Shown piece after piece: positions 23,652-32,163 of a stretch of DNA of 64,000 nt. The position numbers and the translations under genes were made by a program. The notes under the pieces are model-generated. The model was not told where the DNA came from. It searched no databases and was given only the letters and a program-made list of their open reading frames with translations. The number at the start of each line of letters is the position of its first letter. Within the stretch, counting starts at the first letter, position 1. Source of the DNA: Pseudomonas crudilactis (lineage in GTDB: Bacteria; Pseudomonadota; Gammaproteobacteria; Pseudomonadales; Pseudomonadaceae); contig NZ_WXVV01000020.1 of the NCBI RefSeq assembly GCF_013433315.1, positions 1 through 64,000 on the forward strand, in the 5' to 3' direction.

Positions 23652-26261
23652 GTGCTTGAAGCCTACCGCAAACATATCGAAGAGCGTGCAGCCCTGGGTA
23701 TCGTTCCCCAGCCGCTTAACGCCGAACAAACAGCAGGCCTGGTCGAGCTGCTGAAAAACCCTCCGGCTGGCGAAGAAGAATTTCTCGTTGACCTGATCAC
23801 CAATCGCATTCCACCAGGCGTGGACGAGGCGGCCTATGTAAAAGCCGGCTTCCTGTCTGCACTGGCCAAGGGCGAAGTATCCTCCCCTCTGCTGGACAAA
23901 AAGCGCGCTGTAGAACTGCTCGGCACCATGCAGGGCGGCTACAACATCGTCACTCTGGTTGACCTGCTGGACGACGCCGAGCTGGCGCCAGTCGCTGCCG
24001 CGCAACTCAAGCACACCCTGCTGATGTTCGATGCGTTCCACGACGTCGCGGAAAAAGCCAAGAACGGCAACGTTCACGCTAAAGCCGTGCTGCAATCGTG
24101 GGCTGACGGCGAGTGGTTCAAGAACCGTCCGACCCTGGCCGACAAGATCAGCCTGCGCGTATTCAAGGTAACCGGCGAAACCAACACCGACGACCTCTCC
24201 CCTGCTCCTGATGCCTGGTCGCGTCCAGACATCCCGCTGCACGCCCTGGCCATGCTGAAAATGGCCCGTGACGGCATCGTTCCTGATCAGCAGGGCGCCA
24301 TCGGCCCGATGAAGCAGATCGAAGAAATGCGCGGTCAAGGCTTCCCGATCGCCTACGTCGGTGACGTGGTCGGTACCGGTTCGTCGCGTAAATCGGCGAC
24401 CAACTCGGTACTGTGGTTCTTCGGCGACGACGTTCCTTACGTGCCGAACAAGCGCGCTGGCGGTTTCTGCTTCGGCAGCAAAATCGCTCCGATCTTCTAC
24501 AACACCATGGAAGATGCCGGCGCCCTGCCAATCGAGTTCGACGTTTCCAACATGAACATGGGCGACGTGATCGACCTGTACCCGCATGCTGGCAAAGTCT
24601 GCAAACACGGCACCGACGAAGTCCTGACCACCTTCGAAATGAAAACCCCGGTGCTGTTGGACGAAGTCCGCGCCGGCGGCCGTATCCCGCTGATCATCGG
24701 CCGTGGCCTGACCGAGAAGGCTCGCGCCGAACTGGGTCTGCCACCGTTCGACCTGTTCAAGAAGCCTGATGCACCGATCGAAAGCACCAAGGGTTACACC
24801 CTGGCGCAGAAGATGGTCGGCAAGGCCTGCGGTCTGGCAGAAGGCAAAGGCATCCGTCCTGGCACCTACTGCGAACCGAAGATGACCACCGTGGGTTCTC
24901 AGGACACCACTGGTCCAATGACCCGTGACGAACTGAAAGACCTGGCGTGCCTGGGCTTCTCGGCTGATCTGGTAATGCAGTCGTTCTGCCACACCGCGGC
25001 GTATCCAAAGCCGATCGACGTGACCACCCACCACACCCTGCCTGACTTCATCATGACCCGCGGCGGCGTTTCCCTGCGTCCGGGCGACGGCATCATCCAC
25101 TCGTGGCTGAACCGCATGCTGCTGCCGGACACCGTCGGTACCGGTGGTGACTCGCACACCCGTTTCCCGATGGGCATTTCGTTCCCGGCCGGTTCCGGTC
25201 TGGTTGCGTTTGCCGCTGCCACCGGCGTTATGCCGCTGGACATGCCGGAATCGATCCTGGTGCGTTTCAAAGGCAAAATGAAGCCTGGCATCACCCTGCG
25301 TGACCTGGTTCATGCCATTCCGTACTTCGCCATCCAGAACGGTCTGCTGACCGTCGAGAAGAAAGGCAAGAAAAACGCCTTCTCCGGCCGCATCCTGGAA
25401 ATCGAAGGTCTGGAAGGTCTGACCCTGGAGCAGGCGTTCGAACTGTCCGACGCCTCGGCCGAACGTTCGGCTGCCGGTTGCACCATCAAGCTGTCGAAAG
25501 AGTCGATCACCGAGTACCTGAACTCCAACATCACCCTGCTGCGCTGGATGATCGGCGAAGGTTACGGCGATGCTCGGACCCTGGAACGTCGTGCTCAAGC
25601 GATGGAAGCCTGGGTGGCCAACCCGGAACTGATGGAAGCCGATGCCGACGCCGAATACGCCGAAGTCATCGAAATCGATCTGGCCGACATCAGCGAGCCG
25701 GTACTGTGCGCGCCGAACGATCCGGACGACGCCCGTCTGCTGTCCAGCGTTGCTGGCGAGAAGATCGACGAAGTGTTCATCGGTTCGTGCATGACCAACA
25801 TCGGTCACTTCCGCGCTGCCGGTAAACTGCTGGATCAGGTCAAGGGTCAGCTGCCAACCCGTCTGTGGCTGTCGCCGCCGACCAAAATGGACGCTCACCA
25901 ACTGACCGAAGAAGGCTACTACGGCATCTACGGCAAGGCTGGCGCACGCATGGAAATGCCAGGCTGCTCGCTGTGCATGGGTAACCAGGCACGCGTTGAG
26001 CCGAACAGCACCGTGGTGTCGACGTCGACCCGTAACTTCCCGAACCGTCTGGGCGACGGCGCGAACGTCTACCTGGCTTCGGCCGAGCTGGCGTCCGTGG
26101 CTTCGATCCTGGGTCGCCTGCCGACCGTCGAGGAGTACATGGAATACGCTGGCAAGATCGACAGCATGGCGGCCGATATCTACCGCTACCTGTCCTTCGA
26201 CCAGATCGCCGAGTTCCGTGAAGCTGCTGCGAACGCCAATATCCCGGTCGTTCAAGCCTAA
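23652..26261 (+). CDS. acnB: Aconitate hydratase B
   Basis: An 869-residue TCA-cycle aconitase interconverting citrate and isocitrate; a 4Fe-4S enzyme of the AcnB type. An N-terminal HEAT-like domain (about 1-160) precedes the swivelling domain with GTGSSRKSATNS. The iron-sulfur ligand cysteines lie in IGSCMTNIGHF and PGCSLCMGNQ. The family start is LEAYRKHIEERAALG, which gives a GTG start at 23652 with GAGGG upstream; the in-frame ATG at 23637 is less likely. The length equals that of known Pseudomonas AcnB. The transcript probably includes the long hairpin at 23391-23531 and ends at the terminator at 26277. Confidence 0.97.
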   Translation: MLEAYRKHIEERAALGIVPQPLNAEQTAGLVELLKNPPAGEEEFLVDLITNRIPPGVDEAAYVKAGFLSALAKGEVSSPLLDKKRAVELLGTMQGGYNIVTLVDLLDDAELAPVAAAQLKHTLLMFDAFHDVAEKAKNGNVHAKAVLQSWADGEWFKNRPTLADKISLRVFKVTGETNTDDLSPAPDAWSRPDIPLHALAMLKMARDGIVPDQQGAIGPMKQIEEMRGQGFPIAYVGDVVGTGSSRKSATNSVLWFFGDDVPYVPNKRAGGFCFGSKIAPIFYNTMEDAGALPIEFDVSNMNMGDVIDLYPHAGKVCKHGTDEVLTTFEMKTPVLLDEVRAGGRIPLIIGRGLTEKARAELGLPPFDLFKKPDAPIESTKGYTLAQKMVGKACGLAEGKGIRPGTYCEPKMTTVGSQDTTGPMTRDELKDLACLGFSADLVMQSFCHTAAYPKPIDVTTHHTLPDFIMTRGGVSLRPGDGIIHSWLNRMLLPDTVGTGGDSHTRFPMGISFPAGSGLVAFAAATGVMPLDMPESILVRFKGKMKPGITLRDLVHAIPYFAIQNGLLTVEKKGKKNAFSGRILEIEGLEGLTLEQAFELSDASAERSAAGCTIKLSKESITEYLNSNITLLRWMIGEGYGDARTLERRAQAMEAWVANPELMEADADAEYAEVIEIDLADISEPVLCAPNDPDDARLLSSVAGEKIDEVFIGSCMTNIGHFRAAGKLLDQVKGQLPTRLWLSPPTKMDAHQLTEEGYYGIYGKAGARMEMPGCSLCMGNQARVEPNSTVVSTSTRNFPNRLGDGANVYLASAELASVASILGRLPTVEEYMEYAGKIDSMAADIYRYLSFDQIAEFREAAANANIPVVQA

Positions 26262-26276
26262 CGTTGCAACACAATG

Positions 26277-26315
26277 AAAAAACGCCGCCCATCGTGAGAT
26301 GAGCGGCGTTTTTTT
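26277..26315 (+). terminator. Rho-independent terminator after acnB
   Basis: AAAAAACGCCGC (26277-26288) pairs with GCGGCGTTTTTT (26303-26314), ending in a T-run. Confidence 0.9.
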
Positions 26316-26385
26316 ATGCCTGATGGAGGGTGGTTGCCTGTTCAGGCCTCACCGCTTTCGCGAGCAGGCTCAGCTCCCGAGCCAA

Positions 26386-26421
26386 AAAAACCGCTGTGCC
26401 CGGGCAGGCACAGCGGTTTTT
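26386..26421 (-). terminator. Terminator of the amino-acid transporter gene
   Basis: AAAAACCGCTGTGCC and its exact inverse (26386-26400 with 26407-26421) form a symmetrical hairpin with T-runs on both strands. It lies 17 bp after the transporter stop codon. A lone degenerate REP (26353-26376) lies between it and the acnB terminator. Confidence 0.85.
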
Positions 26422-26437
26422 ATCGACTGAATCCGTG

Positions 26438-27718
26438 TTACATCGTCAGCTTGTAAACCAATGCCGAAATCGCTACCAGACCTACCGCCGTAACAAACAC
26501 GTTAGACGCTTGGCCACGATAGCGCGCCATCGCCGGAACCTTGCGAATCGCATACATCGGCATCAGGAACAGAATCGCCGCGATGACTGGGCCGCCGACG
26601 GTTTCGATCATGCCCAGAATGCTCGGGTTCAGGGTCGCCACGATCCAGCAGATCACCAGCATGAACGCCGCCACGATGCGATCAAGCGCTTTGGCACTTG
26701 GGCGCTTACCGCTCTTGACGATCAGTCCTTTCAGGCCTTCGCTGGCACCGATGTAGTGGCCGAGGAACGACTTGGAGATCGCCACAAACGCAATCAACGG
26801 TGCCGCAAAGGCGATGGTCGGATTGCTGAAGTGGTTGGCCAGATAAGACAGGATCGACAGATTCTGCTCTTTGGCTTCCGCCAATTGCCCTGGCGACAAC
26901 GTCAGTACGCAGCTGAACACGAAGAACAGCACCATCACCACCATCAACAGGTGAGCGCGGCACAGAATCTGCGAGCTGCGCTGGTCAGCATTGGCGCCAT
27001 AACGACGCTTCTGATCCACCGCGAACGCCGAAATGATCGGCGAGTGGTTGAACGAGAACACCATCACCGGAATCGCCAGCCACAGCGTGTGCAGCAGCGC
27101 GGACGGCGCCGGCACCTGCGATGCCGTGGTCAGGATGCCGCCGTTCCAGTGCGGAATCAGGTAAACGGCGAGGAACAACAGCGCGACAATAAACGGATAG
27201 ACCATCAGACTCATGGCCTTGACGATCGCCTGCTCGCCACAACGTACCACCGCCAGCAAACCGAGGATCAACACGAACGACAGCAGCGCGCGCGGTGGTG
27301 GCGTGATGTGCAGTTGGTGTTCGAGGAAACTGGCGACCGTGTTGGTCAGACCGACGCTATAGATCAGCAGAATTGGGAAGATCGCGAAGAAGTACAGCAG
27401 CGTGATCAGTGCACCGGCCTTGATGCCGAAATGTTGCTCGACCACCTCAGTGATGTCGGCGCCCTCGCGACCGGACAGCACGAAGCGGGTCAAGCCACGG
27501 TGTGCAAAGAACGTCATAGGGAACGCGAGCAGCGCAAGGATCACCAGCGGCCAGAAGCCACCCAGACCTGCGTTGATCGGTAAAAACAGGGTACCGGCGC
27601 CGATGGCCGTCCCAAACAGTCCCAACATCCAGGTGGTGTCCTGGCGATTCCAGCTCGAAAGTTCAGCGGGTGCTGCTGCATCAAAGCGCTCTTCGACGCT
27701 ATTGGCCTGATCATTCAT
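26438..27718 (-). CDS. Amino-acid permease, SdaC/HAAAP family (serine/threonine-type)
   Basis: A 426-residue inner-membrane transporter with about eleven hydrophobic segments. The opening TTWMLGLFGTAIGAGTLFLPI is characteristic of the hydroxy/aromatic amino-acid permease family. The length is close to that of E. coli SdaC (429), and VFSFNHSPIISAF supports the SdaC branch, so serine is the likely substrate. The ATG at 27718 follows GGAGAT; the frame is open 40 codons upstream without merit. It is monocistronic, with its own terminator. Confidence 0.85.
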   Translation of the reverse strand: MNDQANSVEERFDAAAPAELSSWNRQDTTWMLGLFGTAIGAGTLFLPINAGLGGFWPLVILALLAFPMTFFAHRGLTRFVLSGREGADITEVVEQHFGIKAGALITLLYFFAIFPILLIYSVGLTNTVASFLEHQLHITPPPRALLSFVLILGLLAVVRCGEQAIVKAMSLMVYPFIVALLFLAVYLIPHWNGGILTTASQVPAPSALLHTLWLAIPVMVFSFNHSPIISAFAVDQKRRYGANADQRSSQILCRAHLLMVVMVLFFVFSCVLTLSPGQLAEAKEQNLSILSYLANHFSNPTIAFAAPLIAFVAISKSFLGHYIGASEGLKGLIVKSGKRPSAKALDRIVAAFMLVICWIVATLNPSILGMIETVGGPVIAAILFLMPMYAIRKVPAMARYRGQASNVFVTAVGLVAISALVYKLTM

Positions 27719-27972
27719 CCGGTCGGATCTCCGCATTCCGGTCACTTGCCACTCGGTCAGGACGCGTCGGAAAAAACCGACAGACATGCTCCGGCCGAAA
27801 CAGGGGCGCGATTCTCCGTGATAAATGAGCATAAGCAAAGACTTAGCTGAGGAATGGTTGTGCGGAGCAGATCAGTGGGGTGTCGTTTTCGGGAAAATAA
27901 CTGTCGGTGACAGGTAGGTACTGTGTCGTTTTCTGGCAAGCTCCAATGTTTGATGCAGTCGCGAGGACTTGA

Positions 27973-28143
27973 TCAGATTGATCGTGCCAGGATGAATCCG
28001 AGCGACATGCAAAAAATGCCGAACGCCAGCATCCCCCAGATTGGATACATATCGTCCTTGTCCTTGATACGCATTCTTTCGACCGACTCATCGTACTCCC
28101 GGTCCGATAGTTCAATCATAGCCTTGCGGTCAAATGTGCTCAT
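27973..28143 (-). CDS. Tiny membrane protein, 56 residues
   Basis: Read directly from the sequence: it starts MSTFDRKAMIELSDREYDES, has a charged middle (RMRIKDKDDMYP), then one C-terminal membrane segment (WGMLAFGIFCMSLGFILA) and ends RSI. AAGGAAATC precedes the ATG at the right distance. It lies 50 bp downstream of the 64-residue membrane protein gene and is probably co-transcribed. The topology is one C-terminal anchor with an acidic cytoplasmic part. I recognise no family. Being so short, it is easily missed by annotation. Confidence 0.65.
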   Translation of the reverse strand: MSTFDRKAMIELSDREYDESVERMRIKDKDDMYPIWGMLAFGIFCMSLGFILARSI

Positions 28144-28193
28144 GTTGATTTCCTTTTTGGGTCATGGGTCTGACTGTTGTGAAGCGTGATCAC

Positions 28194-28388
28194 TCAAACC
28201 TTGAAAAAAACGCCTACTACCGCAGTGATTGCGGTCACCACTCCAGCCAATACCGCGAGTGGATAAAAACTCGTCTCTCTCTTTAGCTTTTTTGCTTCCG
28301 CCAGAAGCTTTTGTCTTTCTGCCACGAGTTTCCGTGTTTCATTCAGGAGCCTTTGGAGCTCCAGGTTTTCGCGATCGTCCTGAAGCAT
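28194..28388 (-). CDS. Small coiled-coil membrane protein, 64 residues
   Basis: The first 40 residues form an amphipathic coiled coil with leucine at heptad spacing (LELQRLLNETRKLVAERQKL, then LLAEAKKLKRET). A C-terminal TM segment (YPLAVLAGVVTAITAVVGVFF) follows, ending KV. AAGGAAGG precedes the ATG at 28388. It is the upstream member of a likely two-gene unit with the 56-residue protein. The local G+C is lower than in neighbouring genes. The function is unknown; a small membrane complex is plausible. Confidence 0.7.
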   Translation of the reverse strand: MLQDDRENLELQRLLNETRKLVAERQKLLAEAKKLKRETSFYPLAVLAGVVTAITAVVGVFFKV

Positions 28389-28627
28389 GCGCCTTCCTTG
28401 GCTATTGGCAGTGACTGGCCGGACTGCTTTGTGCCCTCATGATTTCCTAATCATCTCGCGCCAGATAGCGGATGAATCCGGCGGTTTCGTAGGCAAAATC
28501 CGTGAGTAAAGTAGGCAGCCTCATACAGAGATCTTTTAGAAACACCTCGCGATCAAGTACCCGTGCCTTTCAATTTGCCCCACTTGATCTAGCGTGAGAT
28601 GAGTCCCCTGCCCTGCGGAGCCTTCCC

Positions 28628-29011
28628 ATGCCACTGGTTCGCGTCGACATCAAACAAAACCCCGACCCCACTTTCGCCAAACGCATCGGCGAACGCATCT
28701 ACGCTGCCCTGCGCAGTTGTATCGATGTGCCCGAGCACGACAACTTCCAGATCCTCACCGAGCACGACAGTCAGCACTTCGTCTACGACCCGCAGTATCT
28801 GGGGATCCAGCGCAGCGATGGCGTGGTCTTCATTCAGATCACCATCAGCGAAGGACGCACGGTGGAGAAAAAGCAGTTGCTGTTCAAAACCATCGCCGAA
28901 AGCCTGCACACACAGTTGGCGGTGCGCCTGGAGGATGTGTTCATCAATCTGGTCGAGGTCAAGAAAGAGAACTGGTCATTCGGCAATGGCATCGCGCAGT
29001 ACGTCACTTGA
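28628..29011 (+). CDS. Tautomerase-superfamily protein, malonate semialdehyde decarboxylase-like
   Basis: A 127-residue protein with the catalytic N-terminal proline of the tautomerase superfamily (PLVRVDI after Met removal). The overall pattern follows malonate semialdehyde decarboxylase: PEHDNFQ with an Asp at position 37, RSDGVVFIQI, and the C-terminal ENWSFGNGIAQYVT. Of the two MSAD arginines (73 and 75), the second aligns with Arg76 in SEGRT while the first position is Glu. Specificity may therefore differ from true MSAD. RBS is weak (GCGGAGCC). Confidence 0.85.
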   Translation: MPLVRVDIKQNPDPTFAKRIGERIYAALRSCIDVPEHDNFQILTEHDSQHFVYDPQYLGIQRSDGVVFIQITISEGRTVEKKQLLFKTIAESLHTQLAVRLEDVFINLVEVKKENWSFGNGIAQYVT

Positions 29012-29055
29012 TCCGCTCGTTGACAGCCCGATACCGGGGCCAGCATGATCGGCCC

Positions 29056-29133
29056 ATGAACATTCGCGCGCTGCAACTCACCCGTACCACCACGACCGCC
29101 ACCGGCGGGTCGTGGTGTTTCTGTCTGAGGTAA
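29056..29133 (+). CDS. Possible leader peptide (25 residues, Thr-rich)
   Basis: The short frame starts MNIRALQLTRTTTTATGG and ends SWCFCLR. A run of threonine codons (29086-29097) forms the 5' arm of a hairpin. It stands upstream of the isochorismatase-family gene and is followed by a GC-rich hairpin, the layout of an amino-acid attenuator. There is no strong ribosome site (CGGCCC), so translation is uncertain. Confidence 0.45.
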   Translation: MNIRALQLTRTTTTATGGSWCFCLR

Positions 29134-29181
29134 ACCCAGCGCAGCAAACCCCAAGGCCCCGCCAGCAATGGACGGGGCCTT
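29088..29181 (+). promoter_or_regulatory. Candidate attenuator: mutually exclusive hairpins
   Basis: Hairpin 1:2 is CACCACGACC with GGTCGTGGTG (29088-29097, 29108-29117). Hairpin 3:4 is AAGGCCCCG with CGGGGCCTT (29153-29161, 29173-29181). GGCGGG at 29104-29109 can instead pair with CCCGCC at 29158-29163, which would disrupt both. The T-run after 3:4 is poor (TGTAGTTTCT). Confidence 0.4.
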
Positions 29182-29230
29182 GTAGTTTCTCCCGTCCGTG
29201 CGGCATCTGCAGCACCCAAGGAGAAACACC

Positions 29231-29755
29231 ATGCCCGCAGCACTGTTGATCATCGATATGCAGGTCGGTCTGTTCCACGGACCGGAAAACCCCTACCAGG
29301 GCGAACGGATTCTGGCCAACATCCAGCGTCTGATCGCTGCGGCCCGCGCGAATCAAGTGCCGATCTTCGCCGTCCGCCACACCGGCCCGGACGGCTCACC
29401 GATTGCCGCTGGCAGTCCTTTCTGGCAACTACTGCCAGCGCTCGAGCTGGACGCTGACGTCGACACCCTCTTCGACAAATCCCGCCCGGATGCTTTCCAT
29501 GGCACTGACCTCGCGCTGAAACTCGAAGCCGCGCAGGTAGACGACCTTTATGTGGTCGGCATGAAAAGTCAGTTCTGCATCGACAGCACCTGTCGCAGCG
29601 CTGCCGATCTGGGCTTCAAACCTTTGCTGGTCGCCGATGCCCACACTTGCATGGACACTGCCGAGCTATCGGCCGAAGCGATCATCAAACATCACAACGC
29701 TACGCTCGGTGCCGCCTTTGCACGATTAATTGACAGCGCTGAAGTGACGTTCTAA
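29231..29755 (+). CDS. Isochorismatase-family cysteine hydrolase
   Basis: A 174-residue single-domain hydrolase. The catalytic triad of the family is visible: Asp9 in LLIIDMQVG, Lys83 in FDKSRPDAF and Cys116 in MKSQFCIDSTCRSAADLGF. Members hydrolyse amides or enol ethers (isochorismate, nicotinamide, N-carbamoyl compounds); the substrate here is not assignable. AAGGAG precedes the ATG at 29231. A candidate attenuator lies in the 5' region. The following 346 bp (29756-30101) are AT-rich and contain no gene. Confidence 0.88.
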   Translation: MPAALLIIDMQVGLFHGPENPYQGERILANIQRLIAAARANQVPIFAVRHTGPDGSPIAAGSPFWQLLPALELDADVDTLFDKSRPDAFHGTDLALKLEAAQVDDLYVVGMKSQFCIDSTCRSAADLGFKPLLVADAHTCMDTAELSAEAIIKHHNATLGAAFARLIDSAEVTF

Positions 29756-30101
29756 GGGAATCCACTCCGAAGTTGACGCAACTTGCCTTGCTGCGGTTGC
29801 GTCAACCAGACATTTGTCACGGTATCCTCCGTCCTACAGCATCGTGTAACTAATCAAGGGTGCCAGCGACTTTAACTACAGACAACGCCAACAAACAAGC
29901 AAATCGGACCTCAACTTTTCAGAATACTCCTACAGCCTAAACAGCCAAAAAAACTCACAACAAAATATTACTTAAAACCGAATACCAGCCATTTGTTACA
30001 AGCAACTACCCAGCCATTGAACAATATTCCATGGCAGGTCTATATTTTTATCGCCCCGAATTCGAAGAATAATAATTGAAGTGTGATCAAGAGGACACAG
30101 C
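29756..30101. other. AT-rich intergenic region, 346 bp
   Basis: No open frame of note. It is unusually A+T rich for this genome (for example AAAAAAACTCACAACAAAATA) and must hold the promoter for the two secreted-protein genes. I see no clear operator. Confidence 0.5.
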
Positions 30102-30584
30102 ATGCAAAAGTACATGATGACCGGCCTGTTGTTGGCCGCACTGCTAGCCCCGCTCGCCAGCGCCAATGCCGATGTCCGCGAGCTGGCTTCTTCGCCGCGA
30201 TGGCTGACCACCAAGGTCTACATCGACGGCGCCCCGGAAACCGACGTCAAAGCGAAGTACCCCGGCGTCGTTGGTATATCGACGTGGGATCCCGAGCGTA
30301 ATCGATACGAGTTCTTTTACGCCGATACCGGCGAATCAAAGTACAACAACGGTGGTGGCGGTTATTTCTTTGTCACCGGCGATCAGCAACAGCACATTCT
30401 TGTGCCGGATATCGGCCCCACCAAAACATGGGTCAGACGTCTGGAAACATTGAACAACCAAGAGTTCACTTATTCTCGGGAAGTCCCTCGCGACATGGTC
30501 GAAAACAATCCTCTCGTTCGCATTCATGTCGTTCACGCGCCCTACACCGGGACGGTAGAAACCAAGTCCGCCATCAAACAATAA
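30102..30584 (+). CDS. Secreted protein, probably DUF4822-like
   Basis: A 160-residue protein with a Sec signal peptide (MTGLLLAALLAPLASANA, cleavage near residue 23). The mature part begins DVRELASSPRWLTTKVYIDG and contains RNRYEFFYADTGESKYNNGGG, and later TLNNQEFTYSREVPRDM. The pattern of a residue-rich beta protein with an EFTY block resembles the DUF4822 family, from memory only. The ATG follows AGAGGAC. It is followed 15 bp later by another secreted-protein gene, so the two form an operon. The function is unknown. Confidence 0.75.
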   Translation: MQKYMMTGLLLAALLAPLASANADVRELASSPRWLTTKVYIDGAPETDVKAKYPGVVGISTWDPERNRYEFFYADTGESKYNNGGGGYFFVTGDQQQHILVPDIGPTKTWVRRLETLNNQEFTYSREVPRDMVENNPLVRIHVVHAPYTGTVETKSAIKQ

Positions 30585-30599
30585 GACCAGGAGTTCGAT

Positions 30600-31028
30600 A
30601 TGCAAAAGCCACTTAAAACCCTGCTGATGTCGACGTTACTTGTCTCTTCGGTCTATTGCGCCGGGGTCAGCGCACAAGCCGCCACCCAACCGGAAAAAAA
30701 TGCCGTCGCCACCGCCGACAACGCGATGATGCTGACCGTGTTTCTGAAACATGATCAAACCCGTCCGTTGAGTGAACTCAAGGCTCAGCTTGCGCAACAG
30801 GGTTTCCATAAAGCGTTCCCCCCGGCCGGAGTCGAAGTGGTGAGCTGGAACATCATGATGGGGATCGGCCAGGTCGTAACCGTGCGCTTTCCTGTCTCGC
30901 GTCTGGCGGAAGTGAACCTTGCGCTGGAAAACACCGCATGGGGCAGCTACCGCACCGAGTTCTATCCGACCTACGATATCAAGCCGCTCGCGATGGCTGA
31001 GCAAGCCAAAGCCCAAGCGGCCCAATGA
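30600..31028 (+). CDS. Secreted hypothetical protein, 142 residues
   Basis: A Sec signal peptide (LLMSTLLVSSVYCAGVSAQA, cleavage near residue 27) is followed by a mature domain of about 110 residues with LTVFLKHDQTRPLSELKAQL and GQVVTVRFPVSRLAEVNLAL. This alternating pattern suggests a small alpha/beta fold. The C-terminus is Ala/Gln-rich. The AGGAG site at 30590 supports the start. It is co-transcribed with the preceding secreted-protein gene. I recognise no family. Confidence 0.75.
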   Translation: MQKPLKTLLMSTLLVSSVYCAGVSAQAATQPEKNAVATADNAMMLTVFLKHDQTRPLSELKAQLAQQGFHKAFPPAGVEVVSWNIMMGIGQVVTVRFPVSRLAEVNLALENTAWGSYRTEFYPTYDIKPLAMAEQAKAQAAQ

Positions 31029-31034
31029 TACCGA

Positions 31035-31060
31035 CAGCACACCGGATCACCGGTGTGCTG
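31035..31060 (+). terminator. Possible terminator hairpin after the secreted-protein pair
   Basis: An 11-bp perfect stem CAGCACACCGG / CCGGTGTGCTG has a 4-base loop, 7 bp after the stop codon. There is no good T-run, so it may be a transcript-stabilising hairpin instead. Confidence 0.45.
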
Positions 31061-31198
31061 GCAGCCTTGCTTCTTGTCCGAAGCCGTCCAGAATCAAAGC
31101 ACCACTGCGCCAATGACAACGATTGCCAAGTCGCTGCGGATTCAGCACTCTGAAACGACTTTCGCGACCAATCCGCCGACGTTCACAGGAGCCGTGCA

Positions 31199-32155
31199 AT
31201 GCCCGCAACCGTTCTGGTACTGGTTGAAACCATCAATGACTATTTGCCGATCCTCGAACATCAGGGCTTCCACCTGATTCTCGCTCCCACACCCGCCGAA
31301 CGTGCGCAAGCCATCGCCACCCATGGCTCGCGCATCGACGCGGTGCTGACCCGTGGCCCGTTGGGCCTGACCGCCGATGAAATCGCCGCCCTGCCCGCGC
31401 TGAAAATCATCACCGTGATCGGTGCCGGTTACGAGCATGTCGACCTGCAAGCCGCGAGCAACCGCGGCATCACTGTCACCAACGGCGCCGGGGTCAATGC
31501 CTCGTCGGTGGCCGACCATGCGATGGCGATGCTGCTGGCGCTGGTCCGTGACATCCCGCGTTGCGACGCTGCCGTACGCCGTGGAGAGTGGCCGAAGATC
31601 ATGCGCCCGTCGCTGGCCGACAAACGCTTGGGGATTCTTGGACTCGGCGCAGTGGGCATGGCGATCGCCAAACGCGCGAATCTCGGCTTCGACATGCAGA
31701 TCAGCTATCACAGCCGTCAGGTGCGCAACGATGTGCCGTACGCGTTCTGCTCGACGCCGACCGAACTGGCGCGAGCATCGGACTTTCTGATCGTCGCCAC
31801 GCCCGGCGGCATCGGCACACAGCATCTGGTCACCCGTGCGGTACTCGATGCGCTCGGCCCGAAAGGCTTCATCGTCAACATTGCCCGCGCCAGTGTCATC
31901 GCTACGGCGGATCTGATCACTGCCCTCGAACAACGCAGAATTGCCGGTGCCGCACTCGATGTATTCGATCACGAGCCGCAAGTGCCGGATGCGCTGAAAA
32001 CCCTGAGCAACGTGCTGCTGACACCACACGTCGCCGGCCTGTCACCGGAAGCGACGCAAGGCACGGTCGAACTGGTAGGTAAAAACCTCGTCGCGTTCTT
32101 CTCCGGCGAGCCGGTACTGACGCCCATTGCACTGCCACCAAAACTCAACAACTAG
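31199..32155 (+). CDS. D-isomer-specific 2-hydroxyacid dehydrogenase
   Basis: A 318-residue NAD(P)-dependent dehydrogenase. The nucleotide-binding motif LGILGLGAVGMAIAKRANLGF lies at about residues 143-163. The catalytic residues of the family are present: Arg in FIVNIARASVI, Glu in FDHEPQVP and His in LTPHVAGLSPEA. The usual NxxRGxxVD loop is altered here (ARASVIAT), so the substrate range may differ from glyoxylate/hydroxypyruvate reductases. It converges with tssA, with only 8 bp between stops. Confidence 0.9.
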   Translation: MPATVLVLVETINDYLPILEHQGFHLILAPTPAERAQAIATHGSRIDAVLTRGPLGLTADEIAALPALKIITVIGAGYEHVDLQAASNRGITVTNGAGVNASSVADHAMAMLLALVRDIPRCDAAVRRGEWPKIMRPSLADKRLGILGLGAVGMAIAKRANLGFDMQISYHSRQVRNDVPYAFCSTPTELARASDFLIVATPGGIGTQHLVTRAVLDALGPKGFIVNIARASVIATADLITALEQRRIAGAALDVFDHEPQVPDALKTLSNVLLTPHVAGLSPEATQGTVELVGKNLVAFFSGEPVLTPIALPPKLNN

Positions 32156-32163
32156 CGCGTGCA

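Noticed and set aside
23430..26255. A 941-codon open frame on the minus strand
   Set aside because: It is the exact shadow of acnB, caused by high third-position G+C. Its translation is compositionally odd (His/Arg/Gln/Val-rich) with no family blocks.
26330..27583. A 417-codon frame antisense to the SdaC-like permease
   Set aside because: Shadow frame; it starts in the terminator region and has no hydrophobic or domain pattern.
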